From NCBI GenBank assembly GCA_900617975.1, contig UZAE01012046.1, positions 7,136 to 71,135 of the forward strand: 64,000 nucleotides of DNA, in the 5' to 3' direction. Made by a program: the position numbers and the translations under genes. The stretch comes from Rodentolepis nana (lineage: Eukaryota; Platyhelminthes; Cestoda; Cyclophyllidea; Hymenolepididae). Position 1 is the stretch's first letter, and the number at the start of each line of letters is the position of its first letter. Under the pieces are notes generated by a model that saw only the letters and a list, made by a program, of their open reading frames with translations, was not told the origin of the DNA and searched no databases. Positions 49,830-63,109 of this stretch are shown here, piece by piece.

Positions 49830-52800
49830 TGCATACTTTGTTTGAACATAGAAAATTACTTCTTAAATAAGACTGGTTTGAAAATATGAGTCAGCCATGG
49901 CAAACTTCTTACCGGAACTTGGAATGTGCGATAGGTTCTCGTGCTCAGTGCCTTAATGAGAAAAGTGTAAAGCAGCCCAGCCAGAGGTCAAAAATTTTGT
50001 CTTCAATGGTACGTGACCAGTTATCTGCATGGCAAACTGTTCTCGTTAAATTTGATTAACAAAAGAAATGCTAGAATATTTCATAAATAGGCCAAACACT
50101 GAAGGCACTTTCCATTCAAAGTTTGAGGTTATTTTGCAAAATAAAAAGTGTCTGTAATAAACTAAATGGCAGAATTATTTTTACCTTTTCCCATAAGATT
50201 ACAGTGCAAACATGAAATTGTTATTTAGTATTTTATTTTAAGAGGTGAACAAAAATTATGGGAACTAATGGGTCTTAAGAATATATGCTGACATTTCTTT
50301 CAAACATATCATTCCTCCTGACAAACGGTTCCTTTTAAATTGAAATAAATTTTGAACCTGAGTGCTACACAAATATGTACACGCTCCTGGAATGAGTTAA
50401 GCTTCTTCAATGATAAGGAGGCTGCAGACGTATAGCGAGTTCAGCATCTGTTTAAATTATATCTGTCTACAGCAAACATTATTAGTATTTAAATATATTT
50501 TGTGTAACTGGAATAAATATTAATAACTGAAGAGGAAGAGCTCAATAATTGTAAACAGGGTGAAGAGAATCTTTCAAGAATGAAAAGAATTTGTTGGGTA
50601 GTTTTAACAGTGGGTATAGATACGGGCGGTGATGAGTTAGAGTCGGGTATATTTTCTATATGCTCATCATAATTAATGAAATAAATAAAAAATATCATTG
50701 CTTAATTTAAGTATCTGTACTTTTCACAAAAGTGAACAATATCTTTTAGACACTGATTAATTATTGTTATAAATATATACTTAAGTAGTAAAAGAGCAAA
50801 ATCAAAACAAAGCCAGTTCCCCGATTTTATAAATACAAAAATTTCGGCTTACTTTCTTGGATGCATCTTGTATTTATTTTCGACTGAGAAAATCTGTAAC
50901 GGTGTTGAACAAAAAAGATTTACAGTTAAAATAATAAGTAAAACGCTCCAGAGCTGCACATCCTATATTGCCGACTTAAGACCCATAATCCTGTAGAGCT
51001 TTTAGTGGGTATTAACGATGTTCACTAGGTCGTTTATTTTTGGGACCATTAAAACATAGTCGAATCACCCCTTCTTTTTTTTAAATAACGATCATTGAAA
51101 TACCAAAAAATTTGATTTCGACGTGATACTTGTTGATTTCGATTTACCTTTAATAGTAATATTAAAGGCAAATCGAAATGTCAAAAGCGAATATGCAGTA
51201 CATTCATGAAGCACAAAATTTTTTATTAATAATTAAATTCATGAAACAGGAGCGGTAAGTGGAGCACACGGTGAGTGAGGCAGAAAATCGCGAGCAATCA
51301 AATCGTGGTTTGAAAGTAGAATAAATTCATCAAAAAATTTTGTCCCTAACATTGATATAACCTTTTATTTCAAATATTGCTTAATAAAATTTATCTTTAA
51401 ATAAGATGCATATTTCAGGTTTCTTTTAAAGCAATCATTTTAGTCAAATTAATTTCCAGACTGCGCTATTAGATGTTCCTCCTTAATTTATGCCCATGTC
51501 TGTGTCTGGTTTAATTTCGAACTTAGCAGTTCACACTTTCGTTTATGACTTGTAGAAACAGTTTGATATTGGAAGGTGGATTTATAAGCTGTTTTTCAAT
51601 AACAAAGAAAGTCAATCTTTTCTATTTAAATGTGAGTAAATAATTAGGACAAAAGCCGCTTTCATTGTGCATTTAGAGTGAAATGTACCGTAGGTTTGGA
51701 AACGTTACGCTTTCACTAGGGAATATTTTCATTACTATTGCAAGTGAAGTTAAACTATTGGGATTGAATAATTGGCTCAAATTTTGATTTTTATCAAATA
51801 CAATATGACCAAATCTGGTGCATTTCATAATGGAGGGAAAATGAAATCTATAAAACAATAGTAAAGCTGAGACGTTTAGAAGGATGCCGTAAGAAGCGTC
51901 AGCACATCAAGAGATTGAGCTTCAATATTTTGGAATTGGGTGGCTTAACATCCGCGTTTTAAAACTCTAATTTAGCAAATCTCAGCAAAGTCTTGCCCAC
52001 GAGGCCTAGTAAGTTTAATAATTTAAAGATGTTTTCCTTTTTAAAGGGGGTAATTTCTATACCACTCGTTAAAGAGAAATAAATAATCCTGCTTAATAAT
52101 CATTACTTACTAGAAGTGAAGAAAAGGAGAGACTAAACTTAGTAGAATTGGAAACTTTTCTGTTTACTAAAATTCCACTGGATCGTTTAAATGACACCTC
52201 GATAGGGCATATTTATAGACTGAACTTTAAAATGGAGTTATGAGTGAATATTAAAGATTTGTAAGTAATAAATAGCATATGGAATATAAGTTCACCATTT
52301 CGAATAAAAAAGGATTAGATTTCGTTATATTTAAAAGAACAGAAGTGTAATAAATCATCCATGTATATATATATATACATTTGGCTGGGTAAAATTGGGC
52401 CATTTTTAAGCTTTTACAAGTCAAAGAAATGAAATTATCCGACAAAGCAATGTAGTGGATCTTGCTGGAATTTGCGTAAATTATTTAAGCAGATGTATAT
52501 TAAAGTTCAGACCTATAGGGTAATCATAAATGCACTTTAACTTGGTTGCAACCTCGTGATTATCCATATTTGGGCCGTCGTTTAAAACAAATGGCCACAT
52601 TTAAATATACGTATTTTACGGTTTGAAAGGAGGCATTCTGATTGAGTAATCTGCGTGAAATGTAAAATTGGAAAATTTTAATTTGTGTAGGCGACTCAGT
52701 TTGATTAAAAGTGGAAGGTAAAAATGCATTATTCATCAGACTTCTTCAAGTGCATGTCTTTAATAATCACTGTTTATCATTGGCTATTATGAAGTAAAGA

Positions 52801-53247
52801 GGGAACAAACATCACAATAATAGTATTGCTGAATTTTAATATTAATCCAGTGAAAATTGGAACGATAACAATATTTGGGCCTCTATGATCAGAAAATAAT
52901 TAAATAGTAATTAAATATCTGTGCAAATTAGCATTCAAATGCAATGATTCAACTTCTTTGTAGGAATTAATAATTCAGATCAATCAATTTAAATGTAAAG
53001 ATATAGAAACTTTCTGGAATTACTTTAAACTCGAATCTACTCAGCATTCTGGCATTACTAGTTTAAATCATTTATACAAAATACATCCATCATATATTTG
53101 CGTATTTACATTAATTTGAATATTAAATAAGTACCTTGCATTTAAATACCGTAGTTTGATGAATTATGAATGGAGGGGTCTCTTTTGCAATCGTTTCGGG
53201 GGTAACAACCCCGTTCTCTTTGTGGAACACTGAAAATTCATTTTACC
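49830..53247. other. 3.4-kb gene-free stretch
   Basis: No gene seen. It contains the hairpin at 51136-51179, listed separately. Confidence 0.35.
51136..51179. repeat. Near-perfect 20-bp hairpin with GTAA loop
   Basis: Arms 51136-51155 and 51160-51179 pair at 19 of 20 positions around a four-base GTAA loop. Unusually tight for this AT-rich sequence. Too short for a typical microRNA precursor, and no function is assigned. Confidence 0.7.
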
Positions 53248-53258
53248 TCAACCTTTGT

Positions 53259-53572
53259 GGGTGTGCGATAGCCTTACCTCCAAGTGGTGCACCCTGGGCA
53301 ATGTATACTGTTAACCGGCAGTTGACTTTTGACTTCAGACTACCATCACCCCACTGTATGTCATATTCCACAACCCCCCACAGTACTCATCTCACCTTTT
53401 TTCTAACATTGTGTCTGTCTGCCTCTTTATCATCTGTGAATCACTCTTCCTTCTCCCCCCCCCATTACTCTCGGCTTTTCCACTCTGTTGATCCTTCCCC
53501 TCTGTGAGGCCTGAAGTCAACTAAGGGCTAATGATAACTACCAAAAAGCCTGCCATTTGATACAAATAAATA
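53259..53572 (+). repeat. Family B SINE-like retroposon
   Basis: Flanked by 11-bp exact repeats TCAACCTTTGT (53248-53258, 53576-53586), extendable with one indel to taccTTCAACC-type sequence. It has a small deletion of the ctcatacggcaaaaa block. The 53166-53507 open frame is a by-product of the repeat. Confidence 0.85.
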
Positions 53573-53586
53573 CCTTCAACCTTTGT

Positions 53587-56206
53587 TATTTTAACTCCAC
53601 ATGTCCTTATCCTAAAAGTTTTAATTTAAGTTCTTGCTTATTTGTTTTCACGATTTAACTTACCAAGTACCTTTCCTTTGAACTCCAATGTCTATTGGTT
53701 GAGGCAACGTTAGTCAATCTAGCATCATGTATTTCAATGAACAATTTAAATAGCCTGAATAAAGTCACTATTGACATCATTTGTTACTCCGTCTTAACAT
53801 ATTTTCAGGCCTTTATCATAAATGCTTGTGCATATCTGTAAGCACAACCCGCAAAAGATGAGGAGTTATATTTTCAAATTTTTATTAAAATATAATGAAG
53901 CAGTCCACAGCTCCCAACTCTATTGACCATTTTCCGGCTGTAACAGCTTCCGCTTGCAAATTCCGTTTGATTGTGACTTAAATAAAAGTATCCAATATCA
54001 TATAACCTTAAAAGAAATAGTGACTTTATTTATAGATACAATTTTTGGTAAAAGAATTTTACACCGCAGTTTCTTATTGAGTCCTAGCACCTTTGATGAC
54101 TGATAAGAGTATGATCGCCAAAATCTTCCATAATAGTTCCAATTTATTACTAACAAAAAGTGATTAATTTGTTTTTGATCATAATTTAGTATTCTTAATA
54201 ATCTCAAGATAATTGTACTTTATTTGAAGCAGAAGTGTTAGCGGAATAAAGTTGGCAGTAATGAAGCCTCTTATCTTTGATGTGAGTATTTATAGGAACT
54301 AGCAGCCAAAATCAATGAAAATTTTTAAAGAATTCGACTGGCGGTTTTAACAACACCTGAACATGTATGGGTAAATTTACTTGAAGCCCTTGTGGCAGCA
54401 TTATATCACTAATATTTTTGAGCTTTGATGGACATAATTCTACTTTGCCAGCATGTACTCTAGTCAGCGGTATAAACTCTTTCAACTCTGTCAAGGAAGA
54501 ACAGTCGCAATAGCAACACTGCTAATTGCGTGGAAAATATGTTTACTAAAATATCTCAACCATATATCTAGACAAAGTCTCTCCATTAATGTAGAATCAA
54601 ATCTTTCCTCACAGCAAAAATTGAACGTGATTAACACTAACTCCCAAAAATCGATCGTTATAAGGATCATCTAAGTTAAGAAAGCATTAGAGAACAAAAA
54701 TCTTTCAAAATTTGAAATTACGATAAAATTTAACTTTTTGATTTATTCATATATGGGCCATCTGCTAACAATTATGCCAAATTTTCTTAACTTCATTGAC
54801 TTTAATCTTTTTTAAAGATAAAATGCTTCTCTTTTAATACAAAACCTTCAAAATAAATTTTGAATTGCTCAAAAATCGAGGGGTTTGACTTGCGAAATTA
54901 ATTCTTACGCTCTTCTAATACCCTCTACCACCAGTATTAAACTCTTATATTAAAGTAGATGTATAATTGACGTGCTTAGAAGGAGAGAGGGGAGAGGTGG
55001 GGAAAGAAATCGACCTTCCAGCCCTAAACTTGGACAGTCACGTAGTTTTCTGAATGTTTTTAGTGGAGTCTATTTATAGTATTTGAAATAACTAATAAGG
55101 ATCTTAAAGTATTAGTATGAAATGGTAACAAAAATTATTAGATTGATTTATATTTATTAAATCGTTTCATAGAGAAATGAATAAAAGTTTTGTTTCAACA
55201 TATACTTTGAATTCTTAGTAACTTGGAAAGGAAGGGTGGCAAATCGTATTAAGCTTCAGAAAATGAAAATTTTCACTTTCGAATATAAGCAAACGCATAC
55301 TGAAGAAATAAATCAATATTTATTATTTATAAATTAAATTATAATTTTAAAATTATAATTAATTTTTCAAGAAATTGGCCGATACTTAATTTCCTTATCT
55401 GCACTTCCCTGTTAATCTCTTTCGCCTGCGTAGACATTTCCCCCCGACCGAACAAATCATCCAATCTTATACTTCCCTTCATAGCCTAAGCAAACACCCT
55501 TTAGCTACTGAAATCGACGAGATAATGACATCTCAAAGTAAATAAGCTGTCTCTTGCTTGACAGCTAAAGCAATTCAAGGGGAGCATAAACATTACATAT
55601 GCTCGGATATACGTCATTCTTTATTCATGACACCTCTTTGAACCCCACCCTATCTGTATAACGGGGTAGTTGCTTTATTCGATTAACAAGGGGTCAAACC
55701 GAAATACTTCACATCTGTTCACTTGTGTTCATTAGGGAACAATGATTTTGGTTAAAAATAGCATATAAGTGGATTGAATTAGTTAATATCGAACAAGAAA
55801 ATGTGAGCTTAGCATTATTCTCAAAATAATTGATGAAGAAATTGCAATAATCAAATTACAACACTTTCTTTAAAATCAAACACCTCAACATCCCTTAATT
55901 TAGGCACTTTTAATGAAAATCCAACTTTTATGAGTAAATTAAATAATTGTGGTAATTTTTATTTTAATTTTTTTAATTTTTATTTAAAGCTTACACTGAA
56001 AAAGTTTATTCAGAGTGTATTCACAAATAGGATTTGAAAAAGATGAAAACGACTTTTTTCATATTTTATTATCAAGATTTTCCACCGATTACTAAAGGGT
56101 GCAAGTTAATAAATTAAGAATATTAATCAGTCTTAAACATTGTTAAGTCTTAAAGTAAATTGACAAAAGAAATTACGAAACGCGTGGCTTATGTCCCTCC
56201 TTATGC
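53587..56206. other. 2.6-kb gene-free stretch
   Basis: A minus-strand frame at 54312-54494 (60 codons) reads smoothly but has no recognisable relative and short flanking frames. Nothing else was supported. Confidence 0.3.
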
Positions 56207-56208
56207 TA

Positions 56209-57498
56209 TTGGGTGGGCAACTAAGTCATTGCCGTTTTTGTTGACGGATTCACTCTATACTTTCTTTTGTTTTGTTAACGTGGCCAGAGCAACTAACCTA
56301 TATTTTTTCTTACTGTATGGGCTTCTGGGTTAATTAGTAAAAATTCTTTTGTTTAGTTCTTTAGTTTTGTTTTTATCCCAATTTAAAAATGAAAGAACAG
56401 GACGTGCACTTCCGACACATTTTATTGTATTACTTCCGAAAAGGCAAGAACGCATCGCAAGCACAAAAGAAGTTATGTGCCGTATATGGAGATGAAGCCG
56501 TGAGGAAGAAAGGCAGTGTCGAAATTGGTTTGAAAAATTTCGTTCCGGTGATTTTTCACTGAAAAATTCACGACGATCTGGCCGCCCAGTCGAAGTGGAT
56601 GAAACCCATATCAAGGCCAGTATCGATTCAAATCGTCACAGCACAACACGAGATATTGCAGAGAAGCTCAATGTGTCGCATACATGCATTGAAAAAAAAT
56701 TAAAAACCCTTGGTTATGTCAAGAAACTTGATTTATAGATCCCTCACCAGTTAAAGGAAATTCATTTGACGCAACGGATTAGCATCTGTGATTCGCCGCT
56801 ACTGAAACGCAATGAGAATGATCCATTTCTGAAGAACCTAGTTACTGGCGACGAAAAGTGGATAGTTTATAACAATGTTACTCGCAAGAGATCATGGGTG
56901 AAGCAAGATCAACCAGCCCAAACAGTATCAAAAGTAGAGATTCACCAAAAAAAAAGATTATGCTGTCAGTCTTGTGGGATCACAAAGGAATTTTGTATTT
57001 TGAACTCATGCCGCAGAACCAAACGATAAATTCAAATGTGTATGTTGAAGAACTCGAAAAACTGAAGGATGCAATTGAAGATAAGCGGCCGGCATTATCA
57101 AATCGGAAGGGTGTTGTTTTCCATCAGGATAACGCAAGGCCCCACACATCCTTGGTTACTCGGCAAAAATTATTGGAACTGGGTTGGGATGTTTTGTCAC
57201 ACCCACCATATAGCCCTCACCTTGCGCCTTCGGATTACCATTTGTTTCGTTCCATGCAAAACTCTTTAAATGGTAAAATTTTTAACAACGCGGATGATGT
57301 CGGATCACACCTAATTCAGTTTTTTAATAGCAAAGACCAGACATTTTACGAACGGGGAATTTTTACTCTGCCAGAACGATGGAAAAAGGTCATCGACAAG
57401 AAGGGTCAATATCTAATTGAATAAAGTTATATTTTTAAACAAAAATTCCGAATTTGCCTTCTTATTTGAAATCAGCAATGACTTAGTTGCCAACCTAA
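56209..57498 (+). mobile_element. Mariner-family DNA transposon, 1,290 bp
   Basis: Terminal inverted repeats begin TTGGGTGGGCAACTAAGTC at 56209. The other end, reverse-complemented from 57498, begins TTAGGTTGGCAACTAAGTC. About 22 of the first 24 bases match. A TA dinucleotide flanks each end (56207-56208 and 57499-57500), the expected target duplication. The length is typical of a complete mariner. The single gene inside is broken, so the copy is non-autonomous, though the ends could still be mobilised in trans. Confidence 0.92.
56389..57424 (+). pseudogene. Broken mariner transposase
   Basis: The frame opens with MKEQDVHFRHILLYYF at 56389 and continues through the HTH region and RSGDFSL, SGRP and GYVKKLD motifs. 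It ends at YLIE before TAA at 57422-57424. Three lesions are visible: a frameshift near 56505-56514, a TAG at 56736-56738 replacing the Trp of the WVPHEL motif, and a frameshift in the A-run at 56947-56955. The three catalytic aspartates of the DD34D triad are still present (GDEKW, HQDNARPH, LAPSDYHLF, with 34 residues between the last two). The conserved YSPD has become YSPH. It is an inactive copy. Confidence 0.9.
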
Positions 57499-57500
57499 TA

Positions 57501-60157
57501 TATTAATAACCCAAAATACGGCACTTTTGTGCAAAGAGTACTGCAAATTTTAAAGTGGTAAAATGGACGGAAAAGCTATCGGCAATGGAGAGTTAGAGAA
57601 CAAGGCAACATGAAATCTCTCTAAAAACTCCCATTCCACTGTTCACATTATTAATGCAATAAACCAATGAGAATTGATCTCGCAGTTTTTGGCTTACCAA
57701 AAGTACACGTATACGCTTCACATCTTAAACTATTTCTGTGACTCGCACTAATCCATAAGCAAATTCTTAAACGTTTGTGAAACCGTTCCTTCAACTCAAT
57801 TGCTTCATATCCTTCCTCCCACCTTCATTGAATACAGTGTTAAACCGTTCGATGAATTTTTTCGGTAGCCGTTACCCAACTGTCTCTCCAGTTCCTCCAA
57901 TTCTACCCTGAATACTTTTTTTGCGTCTCATATATTCACTATTACCTCCATCTCAAGTGATAGCCCAGTATTATAGTAACTTTTAAATTTTAGTTTTTTT
58001 CAATTGTTAGACCATCCGAATAGTGACCTTCTGCAAATATTGGTCACTTATGATCCAGCAAGAGGGAATAGTTTAAGCTAAGCAAGATGAAAATTGACAG
58101 TGTCGATGGATAATTTCAACAAACCATTAATATCAACAACTCCAGATCAGGGTTTATAAAATTGAATGCATGCTTTTTATTTAGTTATATGATAGTTTCT
58201 GGTGAAGAGAATATATTCAAAGATTTGAGTAGTATAGATATTGAAAAATACCCCAAATGTCTGAGAGATTAGTAAGAATTATCATTGATTGAATTTAATA
58301 GTCTATTGAAAAGTGGACTTGCTATGGCCTCCCCTGCGCTCATCAATACCATCAACTCAGATAAATATCGAAAAACCTGCTTATTTTCTGGTTTGCGTGG
58401 CTGTACCGAGTTGAGTGGCGTTAGTTATTATTCGCGATGGGCTTGTCATTTCAAGGCCGGATATAACTGATTAAAATATTGGATACATTTCAAAACAAAT
58501 CAATTTTCATCACGACATGGACATTTTAATTCAAAAATGATTAAAATTTTTATGCATAATAAAAGAGTGCAATGAAACGTGCAGTGGCAAACATCACTAC
58601 TTTTATTCAACAGTATCCAGCTTGATATATTCCCAGCATATACGTTGTTTAAATGGAATTACGTTAAAAAGGACAAATAAACTGACAGAATTTTGATCTC
58701 TATGTCGTAGTTTTGTGTGAAAAATCACATATTTTATTTAGCACTGGTTAGTTGTCATAAACATATCAATTTTTTGGAAGAGGGAGAGATTTCCTTAGTG
58801 ATTTCGAAAACTTTTCGCTCTTTTTCAAAATATGTTGCTGATGTCTAACTGGCATTTCATTTTCCATATTTTCTGATAGCATTATGTACTTACCTATTTT
58901 ATGTCAATTTGTGGTTTTAAATATTCGGTACTTTATCTAATTCAATTATTACTTCTACCCTGCATGTCATCTTCGCCTCTTCCGTTAATGAACCAATGAA
59001 ATCAGCAAACTCTAAAGTAGTCAAAAGGCTGCAGTTAATCTGTTACCCAAACTTGTGAAAGTTCATTGACTAATATATATTTTATTGTGTGGTTCCTACA
59101 AAGAAGGTTCATCTTACAAAATTGGAAGTTAATTATGTTCAATACTCCTTTTTGCCAATGGATTCTTAAACGTGTCCAACACTGGGTACCTGGATTTTAA
59201 AGTTTTTAAATCAGAATGTCACTTCTTTGCATTGATGCTTTGTTTTATCACTTTTTCATTTAAAAGTCGAATGAAATTCATCCGGAGATAAGTTCCAGTT
59301 TATTGTGGGCAATTTTACCAAGATAAAGTTAATTAATAATTCACTGTTATATAGAATTGCTTGGCTGATATCATGACTCATTTTGAATTAAAATCATGTT
59401 AGTATCGAAAATTGTGAATTTGGAGGCTATTGAGGTAATAGCAGTTCTAATCAGAGCCTAAATTTTCTGTTAGATAAAGTAGATATTTGCATCTAAAGTC
59501 AAAGTATATTATAAGTTATACATTACTATTTATTGCTATTATTAACTGCTTATAATATTAAATAATTGTTAAAATACGCTGGCATTGTCCGTCTTTGCAA
59601 GACAAAAGGTAAAAAAATAATGTTTTTTGCTTAATTATTAAATCTGGCTAATCTCCGACCATCTCGATATGTACTAAAATTCACAAAAATCTACAAAATT
59701 AATAAATACTGTTTTGCAGTTTGGTACTATTAAAATTTTGATAATCAAATTACACTTTTAGATGCCCTCAAGCATTGATAATCTGATTTTGGGTGAATAT
59801 TTACAAATAATCTCCCCGCGTCTGGAACACTTTTAGCAAACAGAGTAGGTGAGATAGAGTAAAATGGAATTCAACACAGTTAAAGGCCCAATTTAATAAT
59901 TATTAACTAAAGAAATCGAAAACATTAAAACTTGCACCTTAGTCCCGACGATTAATGAAATTCCTTTGTTTCAGAGTATTTCATAAAGTTCATAACTGTC
60001 ATCATATCCTAGAATGACTACTATTAAAAAAATAATAAAGTTTGTAAAATATATTCTGTAAATATTGTTCATAAAATCACACAATACAAACACTCAATGG
60101 TTGGAATACTGTAAAATAATAATAATAATAATGACAAAATATATATGACGATGAAAG
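57501..60157. other. Non-coding 3' flank of the channel gene
   Basis: AT-rich; an (AAT)n run lies at 60114-60132. No canonical minus-strand poly(A) signal was found close to the channel stop at 60158. No other gene or repeat was recognised. Confidence 0.35.
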
Positions 60158-63079
60158 TCAGCATGATGCTCGATCAAATGTGGAATATCGGAAATACTTT
60201 CGAGGTGGAGATTCGCATTCATCGGTGGGTAGAACATGTAGGCCGGAAATATTTTCACTGGAATGATTGGTTTTCTCTTGTTTCGTCTCTGCATTTTGAT
60301 CCCTTGGGTAGATGGATGGAATCACTACAATTTCTCCTTTCGGTGGTTGTTTGTCAGCCTCTTTGTTTTTGGTTCCACTTTTGTAGCAGGAATCAGTAAA
60401 CCGAAAGACTTGTTGAGGATAATCTCTGGCTTCTGATTTTTCACCATTTTGACAGATCCACGGAGAATACTCTTCATCGTAAGTTTCAGACTCTGTATAG
60501 GAAGCTGTAGCTGTAATCCGATCTTCAGCAATATGCATAAGGTTCTCTGTAGGTGGATCTGAATTCTGCTGCGTTTCGTGACTAAAGAGTCTAGCAAAAG
60601 AGCGGAAATACTTTTCAACAAGGAGCACAAGTGCAGAGTGTTGAATGTCGATGGGCTGGAATTGATTCCTAACTGGGTCATCGGTATAGGGATAACTAAG
60701 ATGCGTCTGTTTCAAGTTATTTATTTCCCTCATCTTTGATATTTCATTAAATTGATCGGTATTTATTCTCATGACTTTATCTTCGCGGGTATTTGGAGGC
60801 AGAAGATTCGTCATACCAATAACAGAATGGATCACGTCACCGTGAAGCCGTCTCAATTCTTGAGCTTGAGCAGCCGCTTCTAAATCATCTCGTCTTTGAT
60901 CATCAGCGTTCATGGTAAGGAATCGTAACACCAATAAATTCATAACTGAGCTCACCACAGTCAAGCCAAAAAGAATGAAAACCAGACTGAAGGCAACATA
61001 GTATGGTTGTTTTGCAAGAGAATCTTCTCTCTGTAGGGCTACAATATCACCGAAACCAATGGTAGTAAGAGTGATAAAACAGTAGTAGAGAGCGTCTAAG
61101 TAGGGCCAATTTTCATACTCAGCAAATACGGCTGCCCCGGCCGTGACGACAATGGTCACTACATTGGCGCTAACAAAGATTAAGTGAGATTGGGAGACTG
61201 TTTGGTTTTTACAACGGAGTAGGCTTATTAGCCGACGGAGAAGTCGAGTGATAAGCGTATTGATCCTCTCACCAATGCTTTGAAACATCACGAGGCACAG
61301 TGGAATTCCTGGAAGAGCGTAAACCATGCAGAATATCTTTCCTGCCTTTGTTTTAGGAGTGCAATGACCATAACCTGTAGATAAGATGGAAATTCATTAG
61401 TGAAATCACTTTACTGAAACCTATTTGCCATTCTTTGATAGTTTACAAAATACAATTCGCGTTTCATGCACATATTGGAAAAACGGATCATTACACGCTA
61501 TCTTGGATGACTAGCTGAACTGGAATTTTTCCCCCAAAAATAATTTAAGTCAATACTTATTGTGACGTCAAATTATCGTAAATGTCAATTGCGAACACAA
61601 ACCTTGTTTTTACGATTCATCCGAATATTTTAAAAAAGGTCTTCAGTAGACATCTACGGTTTATTTTAGTTAATTCGATAAGTCAGGTCAGTAAAATGCT
61701 TTTTTAGATATCCATCACCACTTAAAATGTCAATATTTATATCAAGTGATTATACTAATTGAATATTTAGAAATTTGCTCGGTTTAATAAATAATGGGCA
61801 AGAATAAAAGGATCTCTAAATGTTTTTTTTCTACTTTTCAGAATTCTAAAATATTAAAAACAGTTAAAATTAAGTTCTTTAATGCTACTTACTTTGCTTC
61901 TCCAAAACAATTTAATAAAACATAGTAATAAATATAATATTAAAGGCGTTGGAATAAGCAGCTCGATTAAAAGAATTATTTTCAAAGTTGATATTTTAAA
62001 ATGATGAAACAATTGGTTTTGACATGACGAATATAATTATCTCTAAATCATGAAAAACAATATTCGATCTTATGAGCAGTTACTTACATTTCAATGGAGT
62101 TTTATTTTTTTAAGCTTCGTAAATGGAACGATCAAAATTTCTTCTATTTGACATGAAATTCAGAAAAAAGGTTAGTTTAAGTTTTTATTGTGTTAAACTC
62201 ATTCATTTAAGTAAAAACTTCATACACCTGATATTATTTTAATTACTTATATTGCGACATTCAAATACAATGTCGATAACTGGATGAGTTTCTTCAGATT
62301 TATTTACCACCACAAAATTTTCGAAACATAAACGCGCATGTGAAGAATCTTTACTTCAAACATCGAGATAGAAGGGGTACTTTAAAATTTTAATCCTTTT
62401 GTACTTTTAACTTTGTTTGATAAAATATAATTTAGATAAGTGCGTTTACCCTTTGAGGGATGAAATTGGAGTTAAATTTCGAGAATATCTAATGACAGTT
62501 TAAGCAATGTCTCACATATCTGTATGAGTTAACTTTTCTATTCAAAGAATTACATCGCATTTTTAATCAAACTCGTAACAGCTTTAGTAAAAGGACCAAA
62601 TGACGAGAAAAAACCTCATTGTTTAATTAACTAACATAACGATACTGAAAGAAAAATATATAACAATCGATGGCCCTAAGAAGTGTTATAGCGACTATTA
62701 CATAAAGCCAAATTTAGTGTACATATAACCATTGAAAGTGGGAATAATTTAATATTCATAAAATATATTTTAAAAATAAAAATTTAAATAATTTACCGAT
62801 GGTTGTTATCACTGTTGTAGCAAAATAGAAAGCACCAGTAAATTTCCATTGAGTTCCAGCCTTGTATGGCTTTCGCTGAATGCCCAATTGAGTTATTTTA
62901 TCAAAATCCTCCTCAGAAATGTTGTAGCGTCTTCGCCAAAGGATCTCCTGCTCCTCGAGAATTTTCTTCTGTTTGATCTCCTCCTCTGATTCTAGAGCAT
63001 CAAAGACTGCAGCCCCAATAACAAGGTATGTCAGTGTACACACTATGAGTGCCAGAGTCCTGATGTTTTGGCGTTTCAT
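60158..63079 (-). CDS. KCNK: TASK-type two-pore-domain potassium channel
   Basis: Exons 63079-62797 and 61374-60158, with a 1,422-bp GT-AG intron in phase 1 inside the first selectivity filter, give 499 residues. The protein starts [15 protein letters not shown], nearly identical to human TASK-1. The first filter TTIGYGH has G95-Y96-G97 and H98, the external pH-sensor histidine at the same number as TASK-1. N53 (NIS) matches the human glycosylation site. The second filter TTIGFGD has GFG at 201-203. VLRFLT at 243-248 is the counterpart of VLRFMT, the TASK segment needed for anaesthetic and receptor modulation. The cytosolic tail (about 250-499) is divergent, acidic and lacks the human C-terminal 14-3-3/COPI motif. 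Expected role: background K+ leak at the plasma membrane setting resting potential. An in-frame ATG ten codons upstream (63109) is less likely, since family members begin at MKRQ. Confidence 0.93.
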
Positions 63080-63109
63080 TTCGGAAGAAAAGTTGTGTTT
63101 TGGGAACAA

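Noticed and set aside
53166..53507. 113-codon plus-strand ORF
   Set aside because: It lies across a family B SINE; repeat by-product.
54312..54674. Possible small gene on either strand
   Set aside because: Two short overlapping frames with no recognised domain, no splice partners found and stops just outside.
57230..57245. Loss of the third catalytic Asp in the mariner (YSPD to YSPH)
   Set aside because: Counting 34 residues from the HQDN aspartate places the catalytic residue in LAPSDYH, which is intact; the changed position is conserved but not the triad member.
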